From: Deltaproteobacteria bacterium
GTDB lineage: Bacteria > Desulfobacterota > Binatia > HRBIN30 > CADEER01
Assembly (NCBI GenBank): GCA_029262455.1
Contig: JAJCZJ010000049.1
Span: 1-64,000, forward strand
Direction of reading: 5' to 3'
Length of the DNA stretch: 64,000 nt
The notes below the pieces were generated by a model. That model had not been told where the DNA came from, ran no database searches, and saw only the letters and a program-made list of their open reading frames with translations. The position numbers and the translations under genes were made by a program. Shown here one piece after another: positions 34,314 to 43,053 of this stretch. The stretch's first letter is position 1; every line of letters begins with the position of its first letter.

Positions 34314-35087
34314 CTATTCTGCGGTCACGTAGGCCGCCGAGATGCCGCCGTCGACCAGGAAGGTACTGCCGGTGACGTAAGAAGAGTCGTCAGACGCCAA
34401 GAATAGAGCGGCCTTGGCCATTTCTGCAGCTTCCCCAAAGCGACCCATGGGGAGATGGACCATGCGCCGCGCCTTCTTTTCGTCCGTATCGAGGAACTTC
34501 ATGAGCAGCTCGGTGTTCAAGGGCCCGGGGCAAAGTGCGTTGACTCGGATATTCTCCTTGGCATGGACGATGGCCAGCTCTTTGGACAGTGCGAGGACTC
34601 CTCCCTTGCTGGCGGTGTACGCGAGCTGAGGTGCGCCCGATCCCATGACCGCGACTAACGATGCGGTGTTGATGATCGAACCGCCGCCGGCTCTTTGTAA
34701 GGCGGGGATACCGTACTTGCAGCCGAGAAAGACGCTCTTGAGATTGATGCCCATCGTCAGGTCCCAGATCTTCTCGTCCGTGTTGACGGCATCGTCGTCG
34801 GCGCTGTGCATGATACCGGCGTTGTTGAAGAGCGTGTCGAGCTTGCCGAATTCTTTCTCGGCGGCGTCGATCATCTCCTTACAATCAGACGATTTGGACA
34901 CATCGGCGTGAACGTAGATTGCCTCACCGCCGTCGTCGCGGATACGTGAGGCGCAGGCTTCGCCTGCTTCGTCGTTGAGATCGACCGCAACGATTCGAGC
35001 TCCTTCGGTCGCAAAAAGTCGGGCTGATTCTAGACCGATCCCGCTGGCGGCACCGGTGATGAGTGCTACGCGATCTTTGAGTCGCAT
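34314..35087 (-). CDS. SDR family dehydrogenase in the gamma-glutamylation cluster
   Basis: 257 residues of classical SDR type. It has TGAASGIG near residue 11, DLN acidic tip after beta-2 (NAD preference likely), NNAGIM near 88, the catalytic YTASK near 158, and a C-terminal FLVDGGISAAY. The start lies one base after the end of the amidotransferase-hydrolase gene, so they are coupled. In this setting the SDR could oxidise an alcohol group of a gamma-glutamylated amino alcohol to the aldehyde used by the nearby aldehyde dehydrogenase. That is inference from gene order. Confidence 0.88.
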   Translation of the reverse strand: MRLKDRVALITGAASGIGLESARLFATEGARIVAVDLNDEAGEACASRIRDDGGEAIYVHADVSKSSDCKEMIDAAEKEFGKLDTLFNNAGIMHSADDDAVNTDEKIWDLTMGINLKSVFLGCKYGIPALQRAGGGSIINTASLVAVMGSGAPQLAYTASKGGVLALSKELAIVHAKENIRVNALCPGPLNTELLMKFLDTDEKKARRMVHLPMGRFGEAAEMAKAALFLASDDSSYVTGSTFLVDGGISAAYVTAE

Positions 35088-35088
35088 T

Positions 35089-35796
35089 TTATCGTCCTCC
35101 TGATGCCGCGCAGGCGGCGACGAAGTTGTCGAAAATTCTCTGCTGAATGGGATCGTCTTTCGCCGTGAGCTCCGGGTGCCATTGGACTGCGACGAGCCAC
35201 GGATGGTCTGGCTTCTCTACGGCCTCGACTACGCCGTCTGGCGCGTGCGCGACGACCGAGAGCTGGGCTGCGACGCGGTCGATCGCCTGGTGATGCCACG
35301 AAGCAGCTTCGAAGTCGGTGCTCTGAGTGACACCCGCCAACTTCGATCCGGGCGTTACGGCGATGCGATGCGGTGTCGGCTCTCGCGGTGGGAGTCGGTG
35401 CAAGACGTCTTCGCCGACGACGTCGGGGAGATGGTTGTGTAGTGTTCCGCCGAGAGCGACATTGATTAGCTGTGTGCCGCGGCAGATGCCAAGTGTGGGA
35501 AGCGACGACTCCAGCAAGCGCTTGGCGAGCATCATTTCGGTGCCGTCGCGCTCGGCGTCAATCATGTAGATGGTTTCGTGGGAGTCGCCGTCGTAGAGTT
35601 CGGGATTCATGTCTCCGCCGCCGGCCAGGATGACGCCGTCGACGGTTGCGAGCCAGCGGTCAACCGCGTGCTCGCCCGGGGGCAGGAGAATAGGTGTTCC
35701 GCCTGCGCGGTTCACGGCGTCGACGTACTCGGCGGGCAGGGTGTAGTGGTTCTTTTCGTCGCGCCCGTAGGTGGTGATGCCGATGATTGGGGTCAT
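35089..35796 (-). CDS. Class-I glutamine-amidotransferase-like hydrolase (peptidase C26, PuuD-like)
   Basis: 235 residues. The catalytic triad of class-I glutamine amidotransferases is visible: Cys105 in GICRGTQ, His207 and Glu209 in VQWHPE. The VDGVILAGGGDMNPELY stretch matches gamma-glutamyl-gamma-aminobutyrate hydrolases such as PuuD. The enzyme would release glutamate from a gamma-glutamyl amine or amino acid. The genes for a gamma-glutamyl ligase, an aldehyde dehydrogenase and an NSS transporter are upstream on the same strand, and an SDR follows after one base. Confidence 0.87.
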   Translation of the reverse strand: MTPIIGITTYGRDEKNHYTLPAEYVDAVNRAGGTPILLPPGEHAVDRWLATVDGVILAGGGDMNPELYDGDSHETIYMIDAERDGTEMMLAKRLLESSLPTLGICRGTQLINVALGGTLHNHLPDVVGEDVLHRLPPREPTPHRIAVTPGSKLAGVTQSTDFEAASWHHQAIDRVAAQLSVVAHAPDGVVEAVEKPDHPWLVAVQWHPELTAKDDPIQQRIFDNFVAACAASGGR

Positions 35797-35815
35797 TGGA
35801 TTAGTTGGTCGAGCG

Positions 35816-35873
35816 ATTGGTAGGCTAAAGCCAACCCTACCGTGTGACGTAGGGTTGGCTTTAGCCTACCAAT
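35816..35873. repeat. Perfect 25-bp inverted repeat with 8-base loop
   Basis: Arms 35816-35840 and 35849-35873 are perfectly complementary around CGTGTGAC. The arms begin ATTGGTAGGCTAAAG. It lies between the hydrolase start and the glutamine-synthetase-like stop and could form a very stable hairpin in RNA from either strand. No T-run follows, so it may be a REP-like element or an mRNA-processing or attenuation structure rather than a simple terminator. Confidence 0.8.
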
Positions 35874-35935
35874 TGGAGGTTCGGCACAGTCGGGGAGGGC
35901 TCGTATATGGCCCGCGGTGGGCAATCTTAGCTCTC

Positions 35936-37315
35936 TCATATTCGCTCGAAGTAGCGCTTTCGTTCCCAGTCGGTCACGGATTGCTCGTAGGCCTTTTGTT
36001 CGGTGCGGAAGAAGTGGGTGTAGTGGTCGACGACCTGGTCGCCGAAGGCGGCGCGCGTGAAGGCGCTGGCCGCGAACGCGTCGGTGGCGTCGCGCAGGGT
36101 CGTTGGCACCTCGGGTAGATCAGCGGCGGCGTAGACATCCCCGCGGAACAATGGCGGTGGTTCGATCTTCTTGTCGATCCCGTCGAGGCCGGATGCCAAC
36201 GCGGCTGCGAAGGCCAGGTACGGGTTGCAGTCTGCGCCCGGGATGCGGCATTCGATGCGCAGGCTCTGGCCGCTGCCGACGACACGAAATCCGGCCGTGC
36301 GGTTGTCGTAACTCCAAGCAATCTTGGTCGGAGCCCATGAGGCGGCCACGTAGCGCTTGTAGGAGTTGACAGTCGGCGCGTAGAACGGCATCACCTCGGC
36401 AGCGTGCGCCATCCAACCGCCCAGGAACCAACGAAACGTCTCGGTGCTTTGGATCCCCTCGAGATCGTCGTCGCCAGCAAAGGCATTGGTGCCTTCGCTC
36501 CAAAGACTCATGTGTACGTGACAGCTCGATCCCGCTTGGCCGGTGTGCGGCTTGGCCATGAAGGTGACGCTCATCTCGAGCTGGTCGGCTAATTCCTTGG
36601 CGCACTGTTTGTAGACGCAGTGGCGATCCGCCATCGATAGGACTTCGGTGTAGCGCACGTTCAGTTCGTGTTGACCGAGGCCCCATTCACCTTTGGAGTT
36701 TTCGACCGGCACTCCGGAGTTGCGCAGATGGCGTCGCAGCGGAGCATTGTACTTCTCGACGCGCGCCCCCTGCATCATGTGGTAGTCCTCGATGTACCAG
36801 CCGGCTGCTTGCAGCTGCGCGTAGTCGGTGGATGCAGCATCGCGGTACGTACTGTCGAAGATGAAATACTCGAGTTCTGAGGCAGCTTGTGCACCGTAGC
36901 CGGCGGCCGCGGCCGCATCGGTTTGTTTGCGCAGAATCGAACGCGGCGCCTCGGCGATCGGGCCGTGGCTCGCGTCGTCGACCAGGTCGCAAATGACCAT
37001 GGCCGTCTTGTCCAACCAGGTGGCGCGTCGCAGTGTGATCATGTCGGGGACCAAGTGAAAGTCGCCGTAGCCTTGTTCCCAGTTGGCGAATGCGTAGCCG
37101 GGGACTGGCTCCATCTCCATGTCGACGGTCAATAGGTAGTTGCAGCCGTGGGTGCCGTCTTTGACGGCGCTGTCGAGAAAGAACTCCGCATCGAAGCGTT
37201 TGCCGACAAAGCGTCCGTAGATGTCGGTGAATCCGACGAGCACGGTGTCGATCTCTTCACTGCGCACCAACTCGGTCAGTTGACCGACGTCGAGCATCCC
37301 GCGTGGGTTCGACAT
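35936..37315 (-). CDS. Glutamine-synthetase-family gamma-glutamyl ligase
   Basis: 459 residues of the GlnA superfamily. It has the beta-grasp N-terminal domain (about 1-110) and the catalytic domain with SELEYFIFD near 143, ENSKGEWGLGQHELNVRY near 205, the ATP-loop FMAKPHTGQAGSSCHVHMSLW near 252, and RIECRIPGADCNPYLAFAAALASGLDGI near 355. It lacks the GlnA adenylylation-site Tyr context and resembles PuuA/GlnA3/GlnA4 enzymes that attach glutamate to amines. With ALDH, hydrolase and SDR neighbours, an amine or amino-alcohol substrate is more likely than ammonia. It starts 9 bp after the ALDH stop. Confidence 0.87.
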   Translation of the reverse strand: MSNPRGMLDVGQLTELVRSEEIDTVLVGFTDIYGRFVGKRFDAEFFLDSAVKDGTHGCNYLLTVDMEMEPVPGYAFANWEQGYGDFHLVPDMITLRRATWLDKTAMVICDLVDDASHGPIAEAPRSILRKQTDAAAAAGYGAQAASELEYFIFDSTYRDAASTDYAQLQAAGWYIEDYHMMQGARVEKYNAPLRRHLRNSGVPVENSKGEWGLGQHELNVRYTEVLSMADRHCVYKQCAKELADQLEMSVTFMAKPHTGQAGSSCHVHMSLWSEGTNAFAGDDDLEGIQSTETFRWFLGGWMAHAAEVMPFYAPTVNSYKRYVAASWAPTKIAWSYDNRTAGFRVVGSGQSLRIECRIPGADCNPYLAFAAALASGLDGIDKKIEPPPLFRGDVYAAADLPEVPTTLRDATDAFAASAFTRAAFGDQVVDHYTHFFRTEQKAYEQSVTDWERKRYFERI

Positions 37316-37324
37316 CGCTTCCTC

Positions 37325-38707
37325 CTACTTTCGGACCAGGTGATAGGACTTCGGTCGGGTGAGCTGATCAAACCCAAGAACAGATAGAGTGCAACCTCGG
37401 CCCGAGTCCTTGACGCCGACCCAGGCCAGCCCGGGGTCGAGGTAGTCACAGCGGTTCATGAACCAGGTGCCGGTGTCGACTCTGTTGCCGATCGAGACCG
37501 CCGCGTCGCGGTCGCTGGTCCAGACCGAAGCGGTGAGACCGTAGGGGCTGTCGTTCATCAGCTGGATCGCCTGCTCATCGCCGTCGACCGCCATGATGCC
37601 GACGACCGGACCGAAAGTCTCTTCCCGCATGATGCTCATGCTGTGGTCGACGTCGACTAGGACCTGAGGCGCGAGGTAGGTTCCGCCGTCAGCCTGCATA
37701 AAGTCGCTTGGGTCAATCAGTGCACGGCCGCCCGCGCTGACGGCTGAGGCGACCTCGGCGCGGACAAAGTCGGCGTGCGCTGCCCGGACAACTGGTCCGA
37801 GATCGGTTTCTGGATTGAGCGGATTGCCGAGCTGGTACTTGCGGGTCAGGTCGACGAAGCCGTCTACGAACGCTTGGTAGTTCGAACGCTCAACATAGAT
37901 GCGCTCGATGCCACAGCAGGACTGGCCGGAATTGAAGAAGGATCCATCGACGAGATTCTCGATCGCATGGTCGAGATCGGCGTCAACACGGACATAGGCG
38001 GGATCCTTGCCGCCGAGCTCGAGACCGCAGCCGACAAACCGATTCGCCAAGGCGCCCACCATCGTGTGGCCGCCGTGCACCGAGCCGGTGAATGCCACGA
38101 AAGCGACGCGTTTATCAGCGACAGCTCGCTCTGTCGTAGTGTGGTCGGTGTGAACCGCATGAAAGACCCCGTCGGGAAGACCGGCCTCTGCGAGGGCTGC
38201 CGCGAGGCGTTCCGAACAGAGCGGAGTTTGGGAAGAGTGCTTGAGGACGACACTATTTCCAGCCAAGAGGGCCGGAACGACGGAATTGACGGCGATGAGG
38301 TAGGGGTAGTTCCAGGCGGGGATCACTAGGACGACTCCGAGCGGTACCTTGCGGATGAACAGCTCGGCGTTGTCCGGACCATCGACTGCGACATCGGTAA
38401 GGGCCGTCGAGGCGAGGTTCGCCATGCGCCGGGCGCGATCCGCGGCGGTCGTAATCTCGCGCCCTGCGAAGCGCACGGGTCGCCCCATTTGCCACGAAAG
38501 TTCGGGCCCCCATTCTTCAGCGTTCTGGTCGAGGACCGCAGCGAAGCGCTCTGTTAGGGCGATGCGTTCGTCGAGCGGGGTGTCCTGCCACGAGGCCGTG
38601 GCCGCCGTTGCCCGCGCGAGAGCCGCGTCGACCTCATCCCAAGTAGCGAGGGGGCGTTCGGCGAAAGTCGAACCATCGACCGGAGATACAACCTGCAGTG
38701 TCTTCAT
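37325..38707 (-). CDS. Aldehyde dehydrogenase
   Basis: 460 residues of the NAD(P)-dependent aldehyde dehydrogenase family. The catalytic base Glu230 lies in LELGGKDP and the nucleophile Cys264 in NSGQSCC. The cofactor-loop segment is IPAWNYPYLIAVNSV with FTGSVHGG near 207. Length is slightly short (typically 470-500), as in succinate-semialdehyde-type enzymes. Gene order (NSS transporter 18 bp upstream, gamma-glutamyl ligase 9 bp downstream) suggests it oxidises a gamma-glutamyl amino-aldehyde, the PuuC-type step. That role is inferred. Confidence 0.9.
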   Translation of the reverse strand: MKTLQVVSPVDGSTFAERPLATWDEVDAALARATAATASWQDTPLDERIALTERFAAVLDQNAEEWGPELSWQMGRPVRFAGREITTAADRARRMANLASTALTDVAVDGPDNAELFIRKVPLGVVLVIPAWNYPYLIAVNSVVPALLAGNSVVLKHSSQTPLCSERLAAALAEAGLPDGVFHAVHTDHTTTERAVADKRVAFVAFTGSVHGGHTMVGALANRFVGCGLELGGKDPAYVRVDADLDHAIENLVDGSFFNSGQSCCGIERIYVERSNYQAFVDGFVDLTRKYQLGNPLNPETDLGPVVRAAHADFVRAEVASAVSAGGRALIDPSDFMQADGGTYLAPQVLVDVDHSMSIMREETFGPVVGIMAVDGDEQAIQLMNDSPYGLTASVWTSDRDAAVSIGNRVDTGTWFMNRCDYLDPGLAWVGVKDSGRGCTLSVLGFDQLTRPKSYHLVRK

Positions 38708-38725
38708 CGAACCCCCGAGATGCGA

Positions 38726-40057
38726 CTAGAAGAGTGCCGCAACTGCCTTTAGAGCCTTGGGGACAGAGCCCCACATGATAAACGCGAGGATGACGGGTAC
38801 GACGTAACGCAGGAGTGGGACCCACACCTTGAGGATTCTGTACCGCTTGGAGCCGGCGATGAGCTCGAGCTCAGGCTCCTTCATCACCCAGCCGGTAAAG
38901 ATGGCGAGCGCCAGCCCCCCACCCATGAGTAAGACGTTGGTAGCCACCTGATCCATGGCGTCGAGTGCGGCGATATTGAGTGCCGCGGGGGTGCCGAGTA
39001 GGGCGGCGGCTCCGCCGGTCCACAGAGTTGCCTGCCGTCGATCCAATGTGAAAACATCGGAGAGCGAGGCGACGACGACTTCGAGAAGCGAAATCAGCGA
39101 GGTCAGTGCACCGACGACGAGCGCTCCGAAGAAAAGAGTGCCGACGATGCGGCCAGCGATCCCTAGTTCGAGGAACGCCTTCGGGAGCGTGATGAAGAGA
39201 GCCCCGAGAGTGCTTGCGGTGACGTCTTCGGAAAGATTGAGTGCGAACAACAGGGGAAAGACCACTAGGCCGGCGACGAAGGCGATCGCGAAATCTGAAA
39301 ATGCGATGATCCCGCCCTGTACCGGAAGGTTGCTCGTCCTGTCGAGATAGCTCGCGTAGGTGAGCATCGCGCCCATGCCGAGGCTGAGACTAAAAAAGGC
39401 TTGTCCGGCAGCTTCGGACAAGACCTTGCGAGAGAAGAGCCCGGAGAAATCCGGCTCCAAGTAGTACTGGTATCCGGGCCCAGAGCCGGGAAGAGTTGCG
39501 GCGTAAAGCGCGAGAGCGCAGACGACGACGAACAGCATGGGCATGACGATGATCGAAGTGCGCTCGATTCCTGACGAGATACCGTTGTTGACGATCCACA
39601 GCGACCCGGCCATGAACACCAGGTGCCAGGCGAGAGCGTCGAGTCCGGTTGATACCTCGCCAAAGTGCTGAGCCGGCTTCGGATCGAAGCCGACAAAGAT
39701 CGCCTCCAGACCGTAGCGCAGTGTCCAACCTGCAATGACAGAATAGTACGAGGCAATCAGGAAGCCGGCCGAGACGAAGACCAGACCCAGAATCTTCCAC
39801 CTACGCCCTCCGTAGAATCCGAGCGCTTGAATTGGTCCGCGCGCTGCCCCTCGACCGATTGCCAGCTCGGCGATCAGTACGGGGCCGCCGACCAAGAAGA
39901 GCATCAAAATGTACAGGAAGACAAAGGCGGCACCGCCGTTCTCGGCCGTGAGGTAGGAGAACCGCCACATATTGCCGAGGCCGACTGCGGACCCGATTGC
40001 GGCCATCAAAAAGCCAAAGCCGCTGCCCCAGTGCTCTCGTCCTCGGTTTGCCGCCAT
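38726..40057 (-). CDS. Sodium-dependent NSS family transporter
   Basis: 443 residues with about eleven to twelve membrane segments. The N-terminus has the family hallmark EHWGSGFGFLMAAIGSAVGLGNMWRF, in which the unwound helix 1 supplies the sodium and substrate site, followed by GGAAFVFLYILMLFLVGGPVLIAELAIGR. NSS proteins import amino acids or amines with sodium. It is the first gene of the ALDH-ligase operon (18 bp to the ALDH), so the substrate may be the amine degraded by that pathway. Confidence 0.9.
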   Translation of the reverse strand: MAANRGREHWGSGFGFLMAAIGSAVGLGNMWRFSYLTAENGGAAFVFLYILMLFLVGGPVLIAELAIGRGAARGPIQALGFYGGRRWKILGLVFVSAGFLIASYYSVIAGWTLRYGLEAIFVGFDPKPAQHFGEVSTGLDALAWHLVFMAGSLWIVNNGISSGIERTSIIVMPMLFVVVCALALYAATLPGSGPGYQYYLEPDFSGLFSRKVLSEAAGQAFFSLSLGMGAMLTYASYLDRTSNLPVQGGIIAFSDFAIAFVAGLVVFPLLFALNLSEDVTASTLGALFITLPKAFLELGIAGRIVGTLFFGALVVGALTSLISLLEVVVASLSDVFTLDRRQATLWTGGAAALLGTPAALNIAALDAMDQVATNVLLMGGGLALAIFTGWVMKEPELELIAGSKRYRILKVWVPLLRYVVPVILAFIMWGSVPKALKAVAALF

Positions 40058-40221
40058 CGCTGTTCTCCCCCTCGAATCGCCCCTTTGACCCGCGACTCCT
40101 CGTCGCGGAGAGCTAACAGACTTAGAACTCGAATTCCACGAACGTCTCAGTACTCGGGGCCGGGATTGTGTTTGTTGGCGGCTCGACTACGCTGGCCGTC
40201 GAGATGGTGGAGAGAAGCGAA

Positions 40222-41283
40222 ATGTCGGAGCCGATCAAGGTGGGGATCGTCGGTGGGTCTGGATATGCCGGTGGCGAGCTGATGCGCTTGTTACTCGGCC
40301 ATCCCAAAGCCGAGATCGCTTGGGTTACCTCGCGCGGTGACAAGGATCTGGAGGCTGTGCATCGCAACCTGATGGGTACCGGATTGCGCTTTGTTCGCGA
40401 GGAAGACGCCGGGCCGTGTGACGTAGCGTTTCTGTGTATGCCGTCCCGTGAGTCGATGACCAGAGCGCCGGCTTATCTCGAGGCGGGGACCAAAGTGGTC
40501 GATATCGGCTCTGACTTTCGACTCAAGGATCAGGGGCTTTTCGAGCGCGTTTATGGCGGCAGCCATGCCTGCTGGGGCCTCGTCGGGGAGTCTCCCTACG
40601 GCGTGACCGAGTTGCACCGAGAGGCGATCGCCGGGGCTCGGCTGGTCGCAAACCCGGGATGCTTCGCTTACACCACGATTCTCACTCTAGCGCCGCTGGT
40701 GAAGGCGGGTTTGGTCGATCTCGACCGGATTGTGGTGAACGGATTGACGGGGACCTCCGGGGCGGGGGCCGAGCCGAAAGTTTCAAGTAGCCACAGTGAG
40801 ATTGCGAACTCCGCGTTTCCCTACAATGTCGTCGACCATCGCCACACGTACGAAATCGAACAGGAACTCAGCGGCGTTGCGGTAGGGAAGGTTCAGGTAC
40901 ATTTCACGCCGATCTTCTGTCCTTTTCCGCGCGGAATCTTATCCGTTTGCAGTGGATTTTCGACGCGATCGGTGTCCCGCGATGAAGTCTTGGCGACGTA
41001 TCGTGAATTCTATGCAGGAGAGCCCTTCATCGACGTCGTCGGGTTGCCGAAAGACCCAGCGGTTTCTTGGGAGTACTTGCCGTATCCCAGTGTTGCCCAC
41101 CTGGCCGGATCAAACTACGTACAGCTTGGCGTGGATGTCGATCCCGATCGAGGCCGAATCGTGGCGATCGGGGCCATGGATAATTTGGGCAAGGGGGCCG
41201 CTTCGTCTGCGATTCAGAATATGAACTGCATGCTGGGGTATTCGGAAGAGTTGGGAATCGCTGGCCGGGGACTGCACCCGTAA
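40222..41283 (+). CDS. argC: N-acetyl-gamma-glutamyl-phosphate reductase
   Basis: NADPH-dependent reduction of N-acetylglutamyl phosphate to the semialdehyde in arginine synthesis. 353 residues from ATG 40222, preceded by GGAGAG; in-frame ATGs at 40168 and 40204 lie upstream but would add residues before the Rossmann motif. The nucleotide-binding motif is GIVGGSGYAGGELMRLL, the catalytic cysteine sits in VANPGCFAYTTIL near 150, and a family FPYNVVDHRHTYEIEQEL block with the active-site histidine follows near 210. No other arg gene is in the window. Confidence 0.92.
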   Translation: MSEPIKVGIVGGSGYAGGELMRLLLGHPKAEIAWVTSRGDKDLEAVHRNLMGTGLRFVREEDAGPCDVAFLCMPSRESMTRAPAYLEAGTKVVDIGSDFRLKDQGLFERVYGGSHACWGLVGESPYGVTELHREAIAGARLVANPGCFAYTTILTLAPLVKAGLVDLDRIVVNGLTGTSGAGAEPKVSSSHSEIANSAFPYNVVDHRHTYEIEQELSGVAVGKVQVHFTPIFCPFPRGILSVCSGFSTRSVSRDEVLATYREFYAGEPFIDVVGLPKDPAVSWEYLPYPSVAHLAGSNYVQLGVDVDPDRGRIVAIGAMDNLGKGAASSAIQNMNCMLGYSEELGIAGRGLHP

Positions 41284-41334
41284 CGAGCCCTCGGCATTTG
41301 CATTCGATGTAGAGCCTCAGGCACGCTTGAAACG

Positions 41335-42180
41335 ATGGACGGAGAGAACCGATTATTGGCCCCCCTCAAGGTCGCCGAGGGATGGCTCCGGGTCGGCGTG
41401 GGCTTGCTATGGACCACTGTCCTTGGGATTCCACTTCTGGCCTTCATCTACAGCCGGTACGTCGTCGGACTGGTATGCTCTGTTTTTGGTCGGCCGGACT
41501 TGCTCGACGGCGCGGTCGATCGCAACGTCCAGACGTTCGAGATGGTGTCGCGAGACTACTGGGCGCGGGGCATCTTCGTGATCACGAGGATGTCGTTCTG
41601 CGCCCGTGAGGAGACCCACATCGAGTGGAAACGGACGCACGTAATCTGTGCGAACCACACCAGTGTCTTCGACATTTTCGCACTCATGAGTGCAGTTCCC
41701 GTGCCGGTTCGCTTCGTCGCGAAGCAGGAGCTCGAAAAGTGGCCGATCATCGGCTGGTCGCTGCGGCCTTCTGGGCAGGTGCTGGTCAACCGGGCCGATC
41801 GCGCCGAGGCGATTCGTTCGATATCAGAGGCCGCTCTGAGCGACGTGCGTGGCCAGATCATCTTCTTCGTAGAGGGCACCCGATCTCCCGATGGCTCATT
41901 GTTGCCATTCAAGAAGGGGGCCTTTCACTTTGCCTTGGCCAACCAATTGCCATTGTTGCCGACCGCGATCGGTGGTGCCCATACCGCGCTCTCGCGGCGA
42001 GCTTGGTGGAAGCTCAATCCGGGAAGCGAGATCCAGGTCGATTTTTGTAGACCGATTGAAGTTCCACATGCCTGGGACGAGAAAGATCGGGCACACTTAA
42101 TCGAACACCTGCGAGAACAGACTCGACACGCGATCAGTGAAGCGCTGGACCGCAGCGAAGCGGAGCGTAGAGCGGCGTGA
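41335..42180 (+). CDS. plsC: 1-acyl-sn-glycerol-3-phosphate acyltransferase
   Basis: 281 residues of the PlsC family that converts lysophosphatidic acid to phosphatidic acid at the inner membrane. The hydrophobic N-terminal segment (about 20-52) is followed by motif I NHTSVFD (H-x4-D) near 107, motif II around LVNRADR near 150, and motif III FVEGTRS near 180. Acyl-CoA or acyl-ACP is the donor. It lies 51 bp after argC on the same strand and ends in a hairpin terminator. Confidence 0.88.
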   Translation: MDGENRLLAPLKVAEGWLRVGVGLLWTTVLGIPLLAFIYSRYVVGLVCSVFGRPDLLDGAVDRNVQTFEMVSRDYWARGIFVITRMSFCAREETHIEWKRTHVICANHTSVFDIFALMSAVPVPVRFVAKQELEKWPIIGWSLRPSGQVLVNRADRAEAIRSISEAALSDVRGQIIFFVEGTRSPDGSLLPFKKGAFHFALANQLPLLPTAIGGAHTALSRRAWWKLNPGSEIQVDFCRPIEVPHAWDEKDRAHLIEHLREQTRHAISEALDRSEAERRAA

Positions 42181-42191
42181 TCGGCGAGTAA

Positions 42192-42220
42192 CGAGCGGGG
42201 ACCGGTCTGATCCCCGCTCG
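42192..42220. terminator. Hairpin between convergent plsC and OmpA-lipoprotein genes
   Basis: CGAGCGGGGA (42192-42201) pairs perfectly with TCCCCGCTCG (42211-42220) around a 9-base loop, followed by CGTTT on the plus strand. It can serve both convergent genes. Confidence 0.65.
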
Positions 42221-42227
42221 CGTTTGA

Positions 42228-42935
42228 CTACTTCGGCTCGGAGCCAGAGCCGCCCTGGGCCGCGTGCTCGGCGCGCAGCCCTGAATCGGGCTTGATGACG
42301 AGTTCGACCCGGCGGTTGAGCTGACGACCTTCCCGGGTTTCGTTGTTCGCTACCGGACGAGATTCGCCGTCACCGCGCGTGCTGATTCGTGCGCTGCTGA
42401 CTCCATCCGCCGTGAGTTGTTCAGCGACTGCTCGGGCCCGGCGCAGCGAAAGCTCGTAGTTCATTTCCTCGGCGCCCCGACTATCGGTGTGGCCCGTGAT
42501 CGTTACCAGCGTCCGCGGGTACTTTGATAGGATGCCACCGACCTCGAGCAGCTTATTCCGAGCGCCGGGTTGGACCGCAGCGCTCCCCGAATCGAAGAGC
42601 ACATCGCTGCCGAGAGAGATGTAGATCGTTTCCTGCTCACGGCGGATTCGATCTTGCTCCGACAGGACTGCCTGCATTTCGCGAGCCTGTTTGTCCATGT
42701 AGTTGCCGAGTAGGCCGCCGCCGACTCCGCCGATAGCAGCGCCGATGGCAGCACCTTTCCAGGCACCCTCACCACCGTCTGCAATGGCACCGATCGCGGA
42801 GCCGATGGCGGCGCCGCCGACAGTGCCTAAGACGGCTCCTTTGGTTGTGCCAGATTGCTGTTGGTAGGCTTGGCAGCCGGGGAGACTCAAGGCGATTATT
42901 CCGGCCAATAGGGCGGTACCGATTTGTCTTCGCAT
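42228..42935 (-). CDS. OmpA-family outer membrane lipoprotein with glycine zipper
   Basis: 235 residues. A signal with lipobox LPGC predicts Cys21 acylation. A glycine-zipper segment (about residues 30-78, rich in GxxxG such as GTVGGAAIGSAIGAI and GAAIGAAIGGVGGGLLG) is followed by an OmpA peptidoglycan-binding domain (about 108-215) with the TITGHTDSRGAEEMNYELSLRRA core. This is the YiaD/Pal-like arrangement that ties outer membrane to peptidoglycan. It may be co-transcribed with the SIMPL-domain gene 118 bp upstream. Confidence 0.9.
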   Translation of the reverse strand: MRRQIGTALLAGIIALSLPGCQAYQQQSGTTKGAVLGTVGGAAIGSAIGAIADGGEGAWKGAAIGAAIGGVGGGLLGNYMDKQAREMQAVLSEQDRIRREQETIYISLGSDVLFDSGSAAVQPGARNKLLEVGGILSKYPRTLVTITGHTDSRGAEEMNYELSLRRARAVAEQLTADGVSSARISTRGDGESRPVANNETREGRQLNRRVELVIKPDSGLRAEHAAQGGSGSEPK

Positions 42936-43053
42936 TTGGTTGGTCCTTCCGTAGTGGGGTACGAGTCGAGACCGGCTCCCGGTTGGGCAGCCTGGTCATA
43001 GGAAAAGTGTACGTGCCGGCCGGAGTGCAGGCAAATGGCGCGGACAGCGTCGC

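Noticed and set aside
35816-35873. Simple rho-independent terminator for the ligase gene
   Set aside because: The stem is unusually long and perfect and there is no T-run, so I list it as an inverted repeat instead.
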